Shown one piece after another: positions 27,625 to 35,340 of a DNA stretch of 64,000 nucleotides (positions within the stretch are counted from its first letter, which is position 1; the number at the start of each line of letters is the position of its first letter). The position numbers and the translations under genes were made by a program. The stretch comes from Paenibacillus sp. JZ16 (GTDB lineage: Bacteria > Bacillota > Bacilli > Paenibacillales > Paenibacillaceae). The DNA lies in NCBI RefSeq assembly GCF_015326965.1, contig NZ_CP017659.1:5832001-5896000 (forward strand). Reading direction: 5' to 3'. The notes beneath the pieces are model-generated. The model was not told the origin of the DNA. It did not search any database and saw only the letters and a program-made list of their open reading frames with translations.

Positions 27625-28701
27625 ATGATCACGATTAGTTTGTGCCTGATTGTAAAGAACGAGGAGCAAGTGTTGGATCGGTGCTTAAACTCCGTTAAGG
27701 ATGTCGTTGACGAAATTGTCGTCGTAGATACGGGGTCATCGGACCATACGCTCGGAATTGCAGCCAAATATGGGGCTCGAATCTTTCATTTTGATTGGAT
27801 CGACGATTTTTCCGCTGCAAGGAACTATTCGTTCTCTCATGCGACGAAGGAGTATATCTTATGGCTGGATGCGGATGATTGGCTGCAGCCGGCCGATCTG
27901 GAAAGGTTCAAGGCACTCAAACAAAATTTGGACCCGGCGGTGGACTCCGTATGCATGGATTACTACCTTGCCTTCGATCCGTTGGGGAAGCCCACGGCGG
28001 TTGTTAAAAGAAACCGGCTGGTGAAGCGTTCTAGGCATTTTCAATGGCGTGATCCGGTGCATGAGCATTTAGAGGTTGAGGGAAATATCATGTTATCCGA
28101 CATTGCCGTTAGTCATGGACGCGTACACACGGACTCCGGACGGAATTTGCGTATTTATGAGGCCCATCTTGCGAAGGGAGGCACCCTCTCCAAGCGCCAG
28201 TTGCTGCATTATGCAATGGAATTGTCTGCGAGCGCCTATTATGACAAGGCCATTGAAATATATGAAACGATTATTCATGATCCGGTCAGCTATTTTGAGG
28301 AAAAACTGGATGCATGTGATCGCATGGCGCATTGTTACCACGAGCTGGGACAAAAAGAACAAGAACTGCAATCCCTGTTAAAGACGTTTAATTATGACGT
28401 GCCGCGGGCCGATTATGTATGCCGGATCGCGTACTATTTCCAAGAGCTCAACGATTATGAAAAAGCGGTTCACTGGTACGAATTGGCGCTCAAGCTGGAG
28501 ATGCCAGAGGGTCGATTATACGGCGTTAATCAAGCGGCCTGGACATGGTTTCCCCATTTGCAGCTGACGTATTGTTACGGAAAACTAGGTCAGCTGGAGC
28601 AGGCTTATGAACATAATGAAAGGGCCCTTTCTTACGCTCCGGATGATCCGGACATCCTATACAACAAGCAATTGCTGGAGGAGAAGCTCCGCTTCAAGTG
28701 A
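27625..28701 (+). CDS. Family 2 glycosyltransferase with TPR-like C-terminus
   Basis: A protein of 358 aa. The N-terminal GT2 domain shows ISLCLIVKNEEQVLDRCLNS, VVVDTGSSDHT and the metal-binding DADD in ILWLDADDWLQ (about residue 81). The C-terminal 150 residues hold TPR-like helical repeats (YDKAIEIYETI, YEKAVHWYELALKLE and LEQAYEHNERALSYAPDDP). This layout is typical of SunS-like and other bacterial glycosyltransferases that modify proteins or spore coats. The sequence is complete and has no signal peptide. The acceptor is unknown. Confidence 0.88.
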   Translation: MITISLCLIVKNEEQVLDRCLNSVKDVVDEIVVVDTGSSDHTLGIAAKYGARIFHFDWIDDFSAARNYSFSHATKEYILWLDADDWLQPADLERFKALKQNLDPAVDSVCMDYYLAFDPLGKPTAVVKRNRLVKRSRHFQWRDPVHEHLEVEGNIMLSDIAVSHGRVHTDSGRNLRIYEAHLAKGGTLSKRQLLHYAMELSASAYYDKAIEIYETIIHDPVSYFEEKLDACDRMAHCYHELGQKEQELQSLLKTFNYDVPRADYVCRIAYYFQELNDYEKAVHWYELALKLEMPEGRLYGVNQAAWTWFPHLQLTYCYGKLGQLEQAYEHNERALSYAPDDPDILYNKQLLEEKLRFK

Positions 28702-28815
28702 TATGCGCCTCAAACCGCCGCCCTGTCGTTCTGTCATGTCGGAGTACTGGATCGTGCCTTTTTTATGTCGTTTGGGTATATACCGTTTCTGCCGAATCTA
28801 TGAATCGATATACTA

Positions 28816-28835
28816 CTATGAAACTAGTTTCGTAG
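28816..28835. promoter_or_regulatory. Palindrome upstream of the C1q-like gene
   Basis: CTATGAAACTAGTTTCGTAG is an inverted repeat with a single mismatched pair around a 12-bp perfect core, 34 bp before the start of the next gene. It could be an operator or a hairpin in the leader. No regulator is identified. Confidence 0.45.
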
Positions 28836-28868
28836 AGAATATGGATAGAACGACAGGAGGAGAGTGAA

Positions 28869-29369
28869 ATGGCATTCAAACGATCAGGGTCCAGAAAGCT
28901 TGTCTACAAGAAAACGCTCAGTAAGCATACCGCATCCAAGAAGAAGCGTGTCGGCAAAATAAGAAAATCCGCGTTTAGAGCAGTCTCCGGCATCGACCAA
29001 GAAATCAATGACGGCGTATTCAGCAAAGTCCAATATCAAGTTGAAGAACTGGATCTTAAGAATGAATACAATTCATCAACATCGACCTTCACTCCTAAGC
29101 AAAGAGGTATCTACTCCCTATTGGCCAGCGTTTCTTTTACAACGATCACGCTTACGCCTGTTCGAATGGATTTGGAGATTCGGGTTAACGGCGTCCCGAG
29201 AATATCGGAGGAAGAAAACTTTGAGCCGAGAACAGGGAAAATTGATGCCGCCGGACTGATACCATTAATGGCTCGCGATCGAGTGGAGGTATTTGCAAGG
29301 GCAACCGGAGAAAACGGCACAATTCTCAGCGGATTCGCTACCCGGTTTGAAGGGGTCCGGATCAATTGA
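28869..29369 (+). CDS. C1q/TNF-like jelly-roll protein with basic N-terminus
   Basis: A protein of 166 aa with a strongly basic first 40 residues (Lys, Arg, Ser) and a C-terminal beta-rich domain. The pattern FTPKQRGIYSLLASVSF, the RVEVFARA segment and the terminal GFATRFEGVRIN fits a C1q-like trimeric jelly roll, seen in Bacillus exosporium and appendage proteins. No signal peptide is seen. GACAGGAGG precedes the ATG. It follows a glycosyltransferase by 167 bp. Assignment as a spore-surface protein is inference. Confidence 0.65.
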   Translation: MAFKRSGSRKLVYKKTLSKHTASKKKRVGKIRKSAFRAVSGIDQEINDGVFSKVQYQVEELDLKNEYNSSTSTFTPKQRGIYSLLASVSFTTITLTPVRMDLEIRVNGVPRISEEENFEPRTGKIDAAGLIPLMARDRVEVFARATGENGTILSGFATRFEGVRIN

Positions 29370-29392
29370 TATAGCAGTATAGATTGATGATT

Positions 29393-29418
29393 CAGCCGCG
29401 CGGGTCGCGGCTGTTATC
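29393..29418 (+). terminator. Terminator-like hairpin after the C1q-like gene
   Basis: CAGCCGCG and CGCGGCTG form an 8-bp GC-rich stem, with a short T-poor tail. Its strength as a terminator is uncertain. Confidence 0.5.
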
Positions 29419-29462
29419 ATGTTAACGGTACATAGAAGCTGGGAACATTATGAGTTACCGCT

Positions 29463-29487
29463 GTTTAATATCGATCGGACCGGGTAA
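29463..29487 (+). promoter_or_regulatory. SigB-like promoter of the manganese catalase gene
   Basis: GTTTAA (29463-29468) and GGGTAA (29482-29487) are separated by 13 bp, close to the SigB consensus GTTTAA-N12-14-GGGTAT of Bacillus. It lies 45 bp before the gene start. The homologous catalase gene ydbD of B. subtilis is SigB-dependent. Confidence 0.65.
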
Positions 29488-29532
29488 AAAATAATCGGAC
29501 TTACCATGACGCATACGAGGAGGACGATATGG

Positions 29533-30384
29533 ATGTTTATTCACATGAAAGAACTTCAGTTCCGTGCCAAACCTGAGAAGCCGGATCCGGTATACGCGAG
29601 AAAGCTTCAAGAGGTGCTGGGTGGCCAGTATGGTGAAATGTCCGTCATGATGCAGTATCTCTTCCAAGGATTTAACTGCCGGGCAGACCGGAAGTATCGG
29701 GATATGCTGCTGGATATCGGGACCGAGGAGATTGGCCATGTCGAGATGTTGAGCACGATGATAGCCCAGCTTCTTGACGGCGCTCCTGCGGATCAAGTCG
29801 ATGAAGCGGCGAAGGACCCGATGATTGCCGCCGCACTCGGAGGCATGAATCCTCAGCATGCAATCGTATCGGGACTCGGGGCAACCCCGACGGACAGCAA
29901 CGGATATCCATGGAACAGTAAGTACATCATAGCGAGCGGGAATCTGCTGGCTGACTTCCGTGCAAATCTGAATGCCGAATCGCAAGGTCTGCTTCAGGTC
30001 GTCCGTTTGTATGAGCAGACGACGGATCCTGGCGTTCGGGACATGCTGTCCTTCATGATAGCCCGTGATATCATGCACCAGAACCAGTGGCTGGCCGCGA
30101 TTGAAGAGATCGAGGCCATTGAAGGTCCAATTGCTCCTGCTTCGTTTCCGCGCGAACGCAGCGTAGAAGAAGCTACACGCCAATTCATGAATTTCTCGGT
30201 TGGGGAGGAGAGCAGTGCGGGACGCTGGGCGAACGGACCGCTGCCGGACGGTACCGGCGATTTCGAATATGTGGCTAATCCGACAGCCTACGGCGACGCA
30301 CCCGTATTAAATCCTCCGGCAAAACACCAGCATTCTACGCTTGGCACAGGTCCATATGTGGTGAATGAAGGATTTGAAAAGTAA
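29533..30384 (+). CDS. Manganese catalase
   Basis: A protein of 283 aa from the ATG at 29533, which follows GAGGAGGA by 8 bp. The dimanganese ligands are visible: Glu35 (GQYGEMSVMMQY), Glu66 and His69 (GTEEIGHVEML), then a Glu at about 149 (LNAESQG) and a His at about 182 (RDIMHQNQW). These positions match the known catalases closely, which supports the start chosen. It breaks down hydrogen peroxide to water and oxygen in the cytoplasm or spore. C-terminal residues are longer than in the minimal fold. A SigB-like promoter and a stress peptide downstream place it in a general stress response. Confidence 0.93.
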   Translation: MFIHMKELQFRAKPEKPDPVYARKLQEVLGGQYGEMSVMMQYLFQGFNCRADRKYRDMLLDIGTEEIGHVEMLSTMIAQLLDGAPADQVDEAAKDPMIAAALGGMNPQHAIVSGLGATPTDSNGYPWNSKYIIASGNLLADFRANLNAESQGLLQVVRLYEQTTDPGVRDMLSFMIARDIMHQNQWLAAIEEIEAIEGPIAPASFPRERSVEEATRQFMNFSVGEESSAGRWANGPLPDGTGDFEYVANPTAYGDAPVLNPPAKHQHSTLGTGPYVVNEGFEK

Positions 30385-30385
30385 T

Positions 30386-30409
30386 GTTTAATTGTTTACG
30401 GATGGGTTA
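30386..30409 (+). promoter_or_regulatory. SigB-like promoter of the KGG peptide gene
   Basis: GTTTAA (30386-30391) and GGGTTA (30404-30409) are spaced by 12 bp, a near match to the SigB consensus. It begins directly after the catalase stop. Two such promoters before two stress genes support a SigB-type regulon. Confidence 0.62.
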
Positions 30410-30456
30410 AATACATGACATAGCAGCAACAAAAAACAACTTAGGAGTGATGAACA

Positions 30457-30666
30457 ATGGCTAACAACAACGGCAACAAAATGAGCAGAGAAGAAGCGGG
30501 ACGCAAAGGCGGCGAAGCAACGGCCAAGAATCACGACAAGGAGTTTTATCAGGAAATCGGCCGTAAAGGCGGCGAAGCCACATCAGAGTCCCATGATAAG
30601 GAATTCTATGAGGAAATTGGCCGCAAGGGCGGAGAATCCCGCGGCAATCAAAACAATAACGATTAA
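30457..30666 (+). CDS. KGG-repeat general stress peptide (GsiB/YciG-like)
   Basis: A peptide of 69 aa, very hydrophilic and rich in Gly, Lys, Glu and Asn. It carries three RKGGE motifs (about residues 16, 36 and 56), separated by 20-residue repeats with the shared HDKEFY(Q/E)EIGRKGGE. This is the pattern of GsiB/YciG desiccation- and stress-related proteins, thought to be disordered protectants. TTAGGAGTG precedes the ATG. The gene follows a catalase and has its own SigB-like promoter and a strong terminator. Confidence 0.9.
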   Translation: MANNNGNKMSREEAGRKGGEATAKNHDKEFYQEIGRKGGEATSESHDKEFYEEIGRKGGESRGNQNNND

Positions 30667-30700
30667 ATGTAATCTACAAATCAAAAAATAGCAAGCTTAA

Positions 30701-30750
30701 AAAAGCAGCGGCGGTTCCGGTTAAACGGAATCCGTCGCTGCTTTATTTTT
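30701..30750 (+). terminator. Strong terminator of the KGG peptide gene
   Basis: AAAGCAGCGGCGG pairs with CCGTCGCTGCTTT (one G-T pair), with an inner TTCCG/CGGAA pair, and a T-rich tail follows. It isolates the gene from the converging HxlR regulator. Confidence 0.88.
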
Positions 30751-30805
30751 GTGCTGATCGCTGGTTCCAAGCACGGTTGCAAAGATACATCAAGCCAACT
30801 TGAAG

Positions 30806-31144
30806 TCAAGTCCACCGCGCCGCCCACAGCTTCATTTCCTTGCAGATGACATGCAGGTCCATGCCTTTCGGCGTCAGCGTGTATTCCACCGTAACCGGAA
30901 CGGTAGGGAATACTTCGCGTTCAAGAACGCCCTGCTCTTCCAGATGGCGGAGCGTCGTGGTCAGTGCCCGCGGGCTGACATTCGGGATTTGCCGCTGCAG
31001 CTCGCCAAAACGCTTCGTGCCGCCAAAGAGCTCGCGGATGACGAGAAATGCCCATTTTCCGCCTAAGACCAACAGTGTTTTTTCGATATTACATTCGATA
31101 TGTTCTGGTGTTTTCGGTATGTAACTGCTCGATTTATTTCCCAT
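30806..31144 (-). CDS. HxlR-family transcriptional regulator
   Basis: A protein of 112 aa with the HxlR winged helix. Conserved stretches are TLLVLGGKWAFLVIRELFGG and RFGELQRQIPNVSPRALTTT, then LEEQGVLERE and a YTLTPKG wing. A conserved Cys lies at about residue 18 (ECNIEKTL), as in redox- or quinone-sensing members such as YodB and HypR. It is divergent from an aldo/keto reductase; the spacer has a palindrome. It probably responds to electrophiles and controls the reductase (inference). Confidence 0.9.
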   Translation of the reverse strand: MGNKSSSYIPKTPEHIECNIEKTLLVLGGKWAFLVIRELFGGTKRFGELQRQIPNVSPRALTTTLRHLEEQGVLEREVFPTVPVTVEYTLTPKGMDLHVICKEMKLWAARWT

Positions 31145-31175
31145 ATGGGTAGGCTCCTTCCAGTATTCTATTAAC

Positions 31176-31189
31176 TATACTCAAGTATA
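31176..31189. promoter_or_regulatory. Palindromic operator candidate between HxlR and reductase genes
   Basis: TATACT-CA-AGTATA is a perfect dyad in the 160-bp spacer. A TATAAT box at 31204-31209 lies 14 bp downstream, so the dyad would overlap the -35 region of the reductase promoter. This fits binding by the divergent HxlR regulator. Confidence 0.55.
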
Positions 31190-31304
31190 TCAACTATCCT
31201 CTCTATAATATAGTGAAGAACATTTCACTTCTTCCCTGAGAGTAGGAACTACTTTAGAATAGAAAATGCAGCATCCAAGTTATTCGATTGAAGGAGGAAT
31301 TGCC

Positions 31305-32243
31305 ATGAAATACAGAAGATTAGGACGCACAGGTCTCAAGGTTAGTGAGATCAGCTTGGGAAGCTGGCTTACATACGGTGGTTATGTGGAACGCGAGAAC
31401 GCGGTAAACGCAATTAAAACGGCTTATGATCTGGGCATTAACTTTTTTGATACGGCGAATGTATATGAAAAAGGTGCAGCCGAAGTGTTGGTTGGCGAAA
31501 CCCTGAAAGCGTATCCGCGCGAGTCTTACGTGCTGGCGACCAAGGCATTTTGGCCCATGGGCGATGGCCCGAACGATCGCGGCTTGTCCCGTAAGCATAT
31601 TATGGAGCAGGCGCATGCCAGCTTGAAGCGGCTTAACCATGATTACGTGGATATTTTCTATTGCCATCGACATGACCCGGAAACGCCGCTTGACGAGACG
31701 CTCCGCGCGATCGACGACCTTGTTCGCCAGGGCAAGGTGCTTTATGTCGGCGTCAGCGAGTGGCAGGCATCGCAAATCGCGGAGGCATTGACGGTAGCGG
31801 ATCGTTACCTGCTCGACCGCATCGTGGTCAATCAACCCATCTACAATATGTTTGAACGTTATATTGAAAAGGAAATCATTCCGCTCAGCGAGCGTTCCGG
31901 CATTGGGCAGGTCGTATTTTCCCCGCTGGCGCAAGGCTTGCTAACAGGCAAGTATACTTCGGCTTCCGATATTCCTGAGGGCAGCCGTGCCGCGAAGCTG
32001 GAGTGGATGCGCAAAGGCATTACTGAGGAGAAAATCGCGAAGGTTCGCGAGCTGGAGAAGATTGCGGGTGAGCTTGAAGTGTCGGTGGGCAATCTGGCGC
32101 TTGCCTGGATTCTGCGCCAGCCGAACGTAGCCAGTGCGCTTGTCGGCGCAAGTCGTCCGGAGCAGGTAACCGAGAACGTGAAGGCATCCGGCATTGAGCT
32201 CAGCGATGATGTTCAAACTCGTATTGAAGAGATTTTGAAATAG
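31305..32243 (+). CDS. Aldo/keto reductase
   Basis: A protein of 312 aa from the ATG at 31305 (after GAAGGAGGAA). The AKR barrel shows FFDTANVYEKGAAEVLVGE with the catalytic Asp and Tyr (about 50-57), LATKAFW with the catalytic Lys and FYCHRHDPETP with the His. C-terminal VASALVGASRPEQVTENV binds the NADP phosphate. It belongs to the Kv-beta/YghZ-like group that reduces methylglyoxal and other aldehydes. It lies next to an HxlR regulator, so induction by toxic aldehydes or quinones is plausible. Confidence 0.92.
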   Translation: MKYRRLGRTGLKVSEISLGSWLTYGGYVERENAVNAIKTAYDLGINFFDTANVYEKGAAEVLVGETLKAYPRESYVLATKAFWPMGDGPNDRGLSRKHIMEQAHASLKRLNHDYVDIFYCHRHDPETPLDETLRAIDDLVRQGKVLYVGVSEWQASQIAEALTVADRYLLDRIVVNQPIYNMFERYIEKEIIPLSERSGIGQVVFSPLAQGLLTGKYTSASDIPEGSRAAKLEWMRKGITEEKIAKVRELEKIAGELEVSVGNLALAWILRQPNVASALVGASRPEQVTENVKASGIELSDDVQTRIEEILK

Positions 32244-32307
32244 GGAAGTAGTTCAAGGGTAATCTAAGCTTCAGTGCCGTCTAAATAATAGTTTCTAAAT
32301 CAAGATG

Positions 32308-32354
32308 AAAAAACAGAGCTGCGCCAAAGGGGCAACCATCCCTAGCGCAGCTCT
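32308..32354 (-). terminator. Terminator of the second reductase gene
   Basis: GAGCTGCGC and GCGCAGCTC-type arms (32316-32324 and 32345-32353) flank an inner AGGGG/TCCCT pairing. On the minus strand the tail is a run of T. It also lies 65 bp beyond the plus-strand reductase gene. Confidence 0.8.
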
Positions 32355-32374
32355 TCGATTTGTAATAACGCTGT

Positions 32375-33349
32375 TTACCCCAGTCGATAAGTCGCGAACG
32401 GCTTGGCATAAACAAAGTCGTCGCTGATTTCATCCAGGCTGGAGCCTAGTGCCTCATCGATCTCAATCTCCAGGCTCTTCAAGTTATCGTCCAGCTGCTC
32501 GGTTTTCGTAGCTCCGACAATGACAGTGGAGACAGCAGGACGATTCATCAGCCAGGCCAGGGATAGGGCGCTTGGAGAATGACCATGCTCTGCAGCCAAC
32601 TGGCTGACCTGCTGCCCAAGCTTCAGATTGCGATCTTCCAGGAAGCGATTGAAGTTCGGGTCCGTTTCCGCACGGGAGCCGGAAGGCGTGCTGGCGCCTT
32701 GACCGTATTTACCGGTGAGAATGCCCCCGGCCAGCGGGAAATACGGGATGATGCCAACGCCCTGATCGAGGCAGAGGGGAACAAGCTCCAGTTCCGGCGT
32801 ACGGTCGGCAAGGGAATAACTCGTTTGGGTGGATACATACCGGGCGTATCCGCGAAGCTCGCTGATCCCGAGCGCCTTCATAATTTCCCAGGCGGCATAG
32901 TTGGAAGCGCCGATATATCGGACCTTGCCCGACGATACCATATCATCCAGCGTGCGTAAGGTTTCCTCGAGGGGAGTATGCGGATCAAACGTATGAATCT
33001 GATACAGGTCCACATAATCGGTTTTTAGCCGCTTTAAGCTGTCCTCCAGTTCTTGCTGCAGATGATAGCGGGAAGAACCGCGTTCGTTCGGCCCTTGGCC
33101 ACTTACGAGCCCGGCTTTCGTGGCTAATACGACGTTATGGCGTTTGCCGGCGAGCGCCTCTCCGATGATGCGCTCGGATTCCGAGCCTGCATAAATATTA
33201 GCGGTATCGATGAAATTGATGCCATGGTCCAGTGCATGGTCAATGATGCGGGTGGATGTCCCTTGATCAGCCCTTTTGCCAAAAGCGTTCGTGCCCAGAC
33301 CGAGCTGCGAAACCTTCAGTCCGCTGTTGCCAAGACGGCGGTAGTTCAT
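32375..33349 (-). CDS. Aldo/keto reductase (second)
   Basis: A protein of 324 aa with the full AKR pattern: FIDTANIYAGSESERIIGEA (about residues 50-69), VVLATKAG with the Lys, LYQIHTFDPHTP with the His and VSTVIVGATKTEQLDDNL for cofactor binding. It converges on the other reductase gene and is only moderately similar to it, so a recent duplication is unlikely. AGGAGTGG precedes the ATG. The substrate is unknown; an NADPH-dependent aldehyde or ketone is expected. A palindrome about 90 bp upstream may be its operator. Confidence 0.92.
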   Translation of the reverse strand: MNYRRLGNSGLKVSQLGLGTNAFGKRADQGTSTRIIDHALDHGINFIDTANIYAGSESERIIGEALAGKRHNVVLATKAGLVSGQGPNERGSSRYHLQQELEDSLKRLKTDYVDLYQIHTFDPHTPLEETLRTLDDMVSSGKVRYIGASNYAAWEIMKALGISELRGYARYVSTQTSYSLADRTPELELVPLCLDQGVGIIPYFPLAGGILTGKYGQGASTPSGSRAETDPNFNRFLEDRNLKLGQQVSQLAAEHGHSPSALSLAWLMNRPAVSTVIVGATKTEQLDDNLKSLEIEIDEALGSSLDEISDDFVYAKPFATYRLG

Positions 33350-33439
33350 CTTGATCCACTCCTTTATGTATTGATTTTCCTATAGTATAAACATGATTCC
33401 GGAACCGCTTCAAATGGATCGAACGCAACAGAATGATAT

Positions 33440-33459
33440 AGATGTAAGATATTACATCT
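33440..33459. promoter_or_regulatory. Palindrome upstream of the second reductase
   Basis: AGATGTAA and TTACATCT form an 8-bp perfect inverted repeat with a 4-base centre, followed on the plus strand by a T run. No plus-strand gene ends here, so an operator for the minus-strand reductase is as likely as a terminator. Confidence 0.4.
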
Positions 33460-33622
33460 TTTTTCGACAATATCTAAAAAAAGTGATTAACTTCCATACC
33501 ACCAAATGGTAATATAGTCTTAGGAGAAAAGATTCGGATTGGACAATGAGAGATACTACATAAGAACTACTTCGGATGTTGGAGTACGACTTCTTTTTTC
33601 ACTAATCTTTGGAGTGTGAATC

Positions 33623-33937
33623 ATGAAGATTTATCTGAAAAATGATGCTGGGGTAACTAAACAAGTAAAGGTAGGCTTTAGCTGGACGACACTATTCTTT
33701 GCCTTCTTCCCGGCCTTGTTTCGAGGCGATCTGAAGTGGGCAGTTATTATGTTTATTATTTCTGCCGTCGTCGGTCCATTTACGTTGGGAATCGGGGCTT
33801 GGATTAGCGGAATCATATTCTCATTCGTGTATAACAAGATTTATATTAAAGAACTGTTGGAAAAGGGTTATCGTCCTGCAACCGAAGAAGCAAGAGCAGT
33901 GCTTGAGAATAACCAAATTATTGCGAGAGTAGCATAG
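33623..33937 (+). CDS. Small membrane protein (DUF2628-like)
   Basis: A protein of 104 aa with two membrane segments (about residues 24-40 and 47-72) and hydrophilic ends. The first is aromatic (FSWTTLFFAFFPALFRGD), a pattern seen in small DUF2628/HrgC-like proteins. TTGGAGTG precedes the ATG. Function is not known. It stands alone, with a hairpin after it. Confidence 0.72.
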   Translation: MKIYLKNDAGVTKQVKVGFSWTTLFFAFFPALFRGDLKWAVIMFIISAVVGPFTLGIGAWISGIIFSFVYNKIYIKELLEKGYRPATEEARAVLENNQIIARVA

Positions 33938-33952
33938 TTCGATTTCATGCGT

Positions 33953-33999
33953 AAAGCCTGGAACCTGAGTGAATCTTTCATTCAAGCTCCAGGCTTTAC
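33953..33999 (+). terminator. Terminator-like hairpin after the small membrane protein gene
   Basis: AAAGCCTGGA pairs with TCCAGGCTTT, and an inner TGAATGAA-type pairing extends the stem. Only a short T stretch follows. Confidence 0.7.
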
Positions 34000-34136
34000 T
34001 ATGTTATATCTTATAGCCTAATCGAAAGCGGTATGTACGCAAATACTAAAGGTCGTGTGAATGCCTTAGGACTCCTTGCGATAGGCTCAATATTACGATA
34101 GGATAGTTACGAACCATTTGGAAGGGGGATTATCAT

Positions 34137-34601
34137 ATGAATGAAGCGATTTTTAACCAATTGGATTTTGCCAGAGGCGGGACCTTAAAGTCGGTGGAAA
34201 ATGTAACGGAGCAGGAGGCTGATATCATCCCGGAAGGATTTGCGAACAGCATTCGCTGGAACCTGGGACATATCTACACCGTGCATGAGCAGTTCGCTTT
34301 TGCGACTGCGGGCGAGCAGCCCCGACTTCCGGAAGGATTCGAGGCGTGGTTTGCAACCGGAACCAAACCGGCCGATTGGACGTCGAAGCCGCCTGCGATT
34401 TCCGAACTGGTAGAGCTTTTGCAGGAGCAAACGACCCGAATTCGTGAAACCTTCTCGAATCGCCTCGACCAGGCTTCAGCTCATCCGCTGACCATCGGTC
34501 CCCTGACGTTCCAAACCGTGGGGGAATTTCTAGTGTTCAGCTTGTATCATGAAGGGATGCACACGCAGACGATTAAGGCATACAGAAAATTAATAAAGTA
34601 A
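34137..34601 (+). CDS. DinB-family protein
   Basis: A protein of 154 aa, a four-helix bundle of the DinB/YfiT type. The likely metal-binding His residues are in NLGHIYTVHEQF (about 43 and 48) and LYHEGMHTQT near the C-terminus (about 139-143). Members are metal-dependent transferases or bacillithiol S-transferases; the substrate here is unknown. GGAAGGGGG precedes the ATG. It is monocistronic. Confidence 0.86.
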   Translation: MNEAIFNQLDFARGGTLKSVENVTEQEADIIPEGFANSIRWNLGHIYTVHEQFAFATAGEQPRLPEGFEAWFATGTKPADWTSKPPAISELVELLQEQTTRIRETFSNRLDQASAHPLTIGPLTFQTVGEFLVFSLYHEGMHTQTIKAYRKLIK

Positions 34602-34729
34602 CGATGAAAACGAAGCGATAGAAGAGTGCCCTCGCGCATCCCTTCTATCGCTTTTGTTTGTCGCTGCGGTGATCGATCCTTATAATGGAATCAGGCACAG
34701 ATGGGGATCATCGATTGGAGGATGTAATT

Positions 34730-35239
34730 ATGGCGATTGAAATCGAACGCAAATACCTATTGGAGGCTTATCCGGAAGACTTGATATCGGAAGGAAGCAT
34801 CGTGGTCGAGAAGGAGCAGTTCATCGAGCAGACGTATTTGGCGCTGGATGGGGATCAGGAGCTTCGTGTCCGCAAAATAACGGATCTGACATCGGGACAG
34901 GTTGAATTCACCCATACGTTCAAAAAAGGGTGGGGAATTGCCAGGGAGGAAGTAGAGTTCGCCATTTCCGAAGGACTCTATGACCAAGTGGTGAAGGCGC
35001 ATGGCGCGATTCCGCTGACCAAGAGACGGGTTACCGCCCGCTTAGGGAACACGATCATCGAAATCGACGATTATGCGCAGATTCAATTGCTGGTGCTGGA
35101 GGTAGAGTTTCCTTCCATAGAAGCTGCAGACGGCTTTGTACCGCCGGCGTGGTTTGGACAGGATATCAGCACGGAGAAACAATACAGCAACAAGAAGGTA
35201 TGGCGGGAACTGCAGCAGCAAGCTGGCAGGGAATCGTAG
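34730..35239 (+). CDS. CYTH-domain protein
   Basis: A protein of 169 aa from the ATG at 34730 (TTGGAGGATG upstream); an ATG 15 codons earlier lacks a ribosome site. The hallmark ExExK motif is at the N-terminus (AIEIERKYLLE). The barrel strands are rich in alternating charged residues (ELRVRKIT, FTHTFKKG, TKRRVTARL and VLEVEFPS). CYTH proteins bind triphosphates and divalent metals; bacterial ones act as adenylate cyclase-like or tripolyphosphatase enzymes. The role here is open. Confidence 0.9.
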   Translation: MAIEIERKYLLEAYPEDLISEGSIVVEKEQFIEQTYLALDGDQELRVRKITDLTSGQVEFTHTFKKGWGIAREEVEFAISEGLYDQVVKAHGAIPLTKRRVTARLGNTIIEIDDYAQIQLLVLEVEFPSIEAADGFVPPAWFGQDISTEKQYSNKKVWRELQQQAGRES

Positions 35240-35283
35240 CAGAAACCAAGCCCCTGAAATCGGCCCCTAGTAAGGTTCAATAA

Positions 35284-35318
35284 AAAACTGCCGGGCACTA
35301 AGCCCGGCAGTTTTGTTT
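35284..35318 (+). terminator. Strong terminator between CYTH and YheC/D genes
   Basis: AAAACTGCCGGGC and GCCCGGCAGTTTT form a 13-bp stem with a 5-base loop and a T-rich tail. The flanking A and T runs make it work in both directions. Confidence 0.93.
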
Positions 35319-35340
35319 GTCCGAGAAGGGTGTATCCTTA

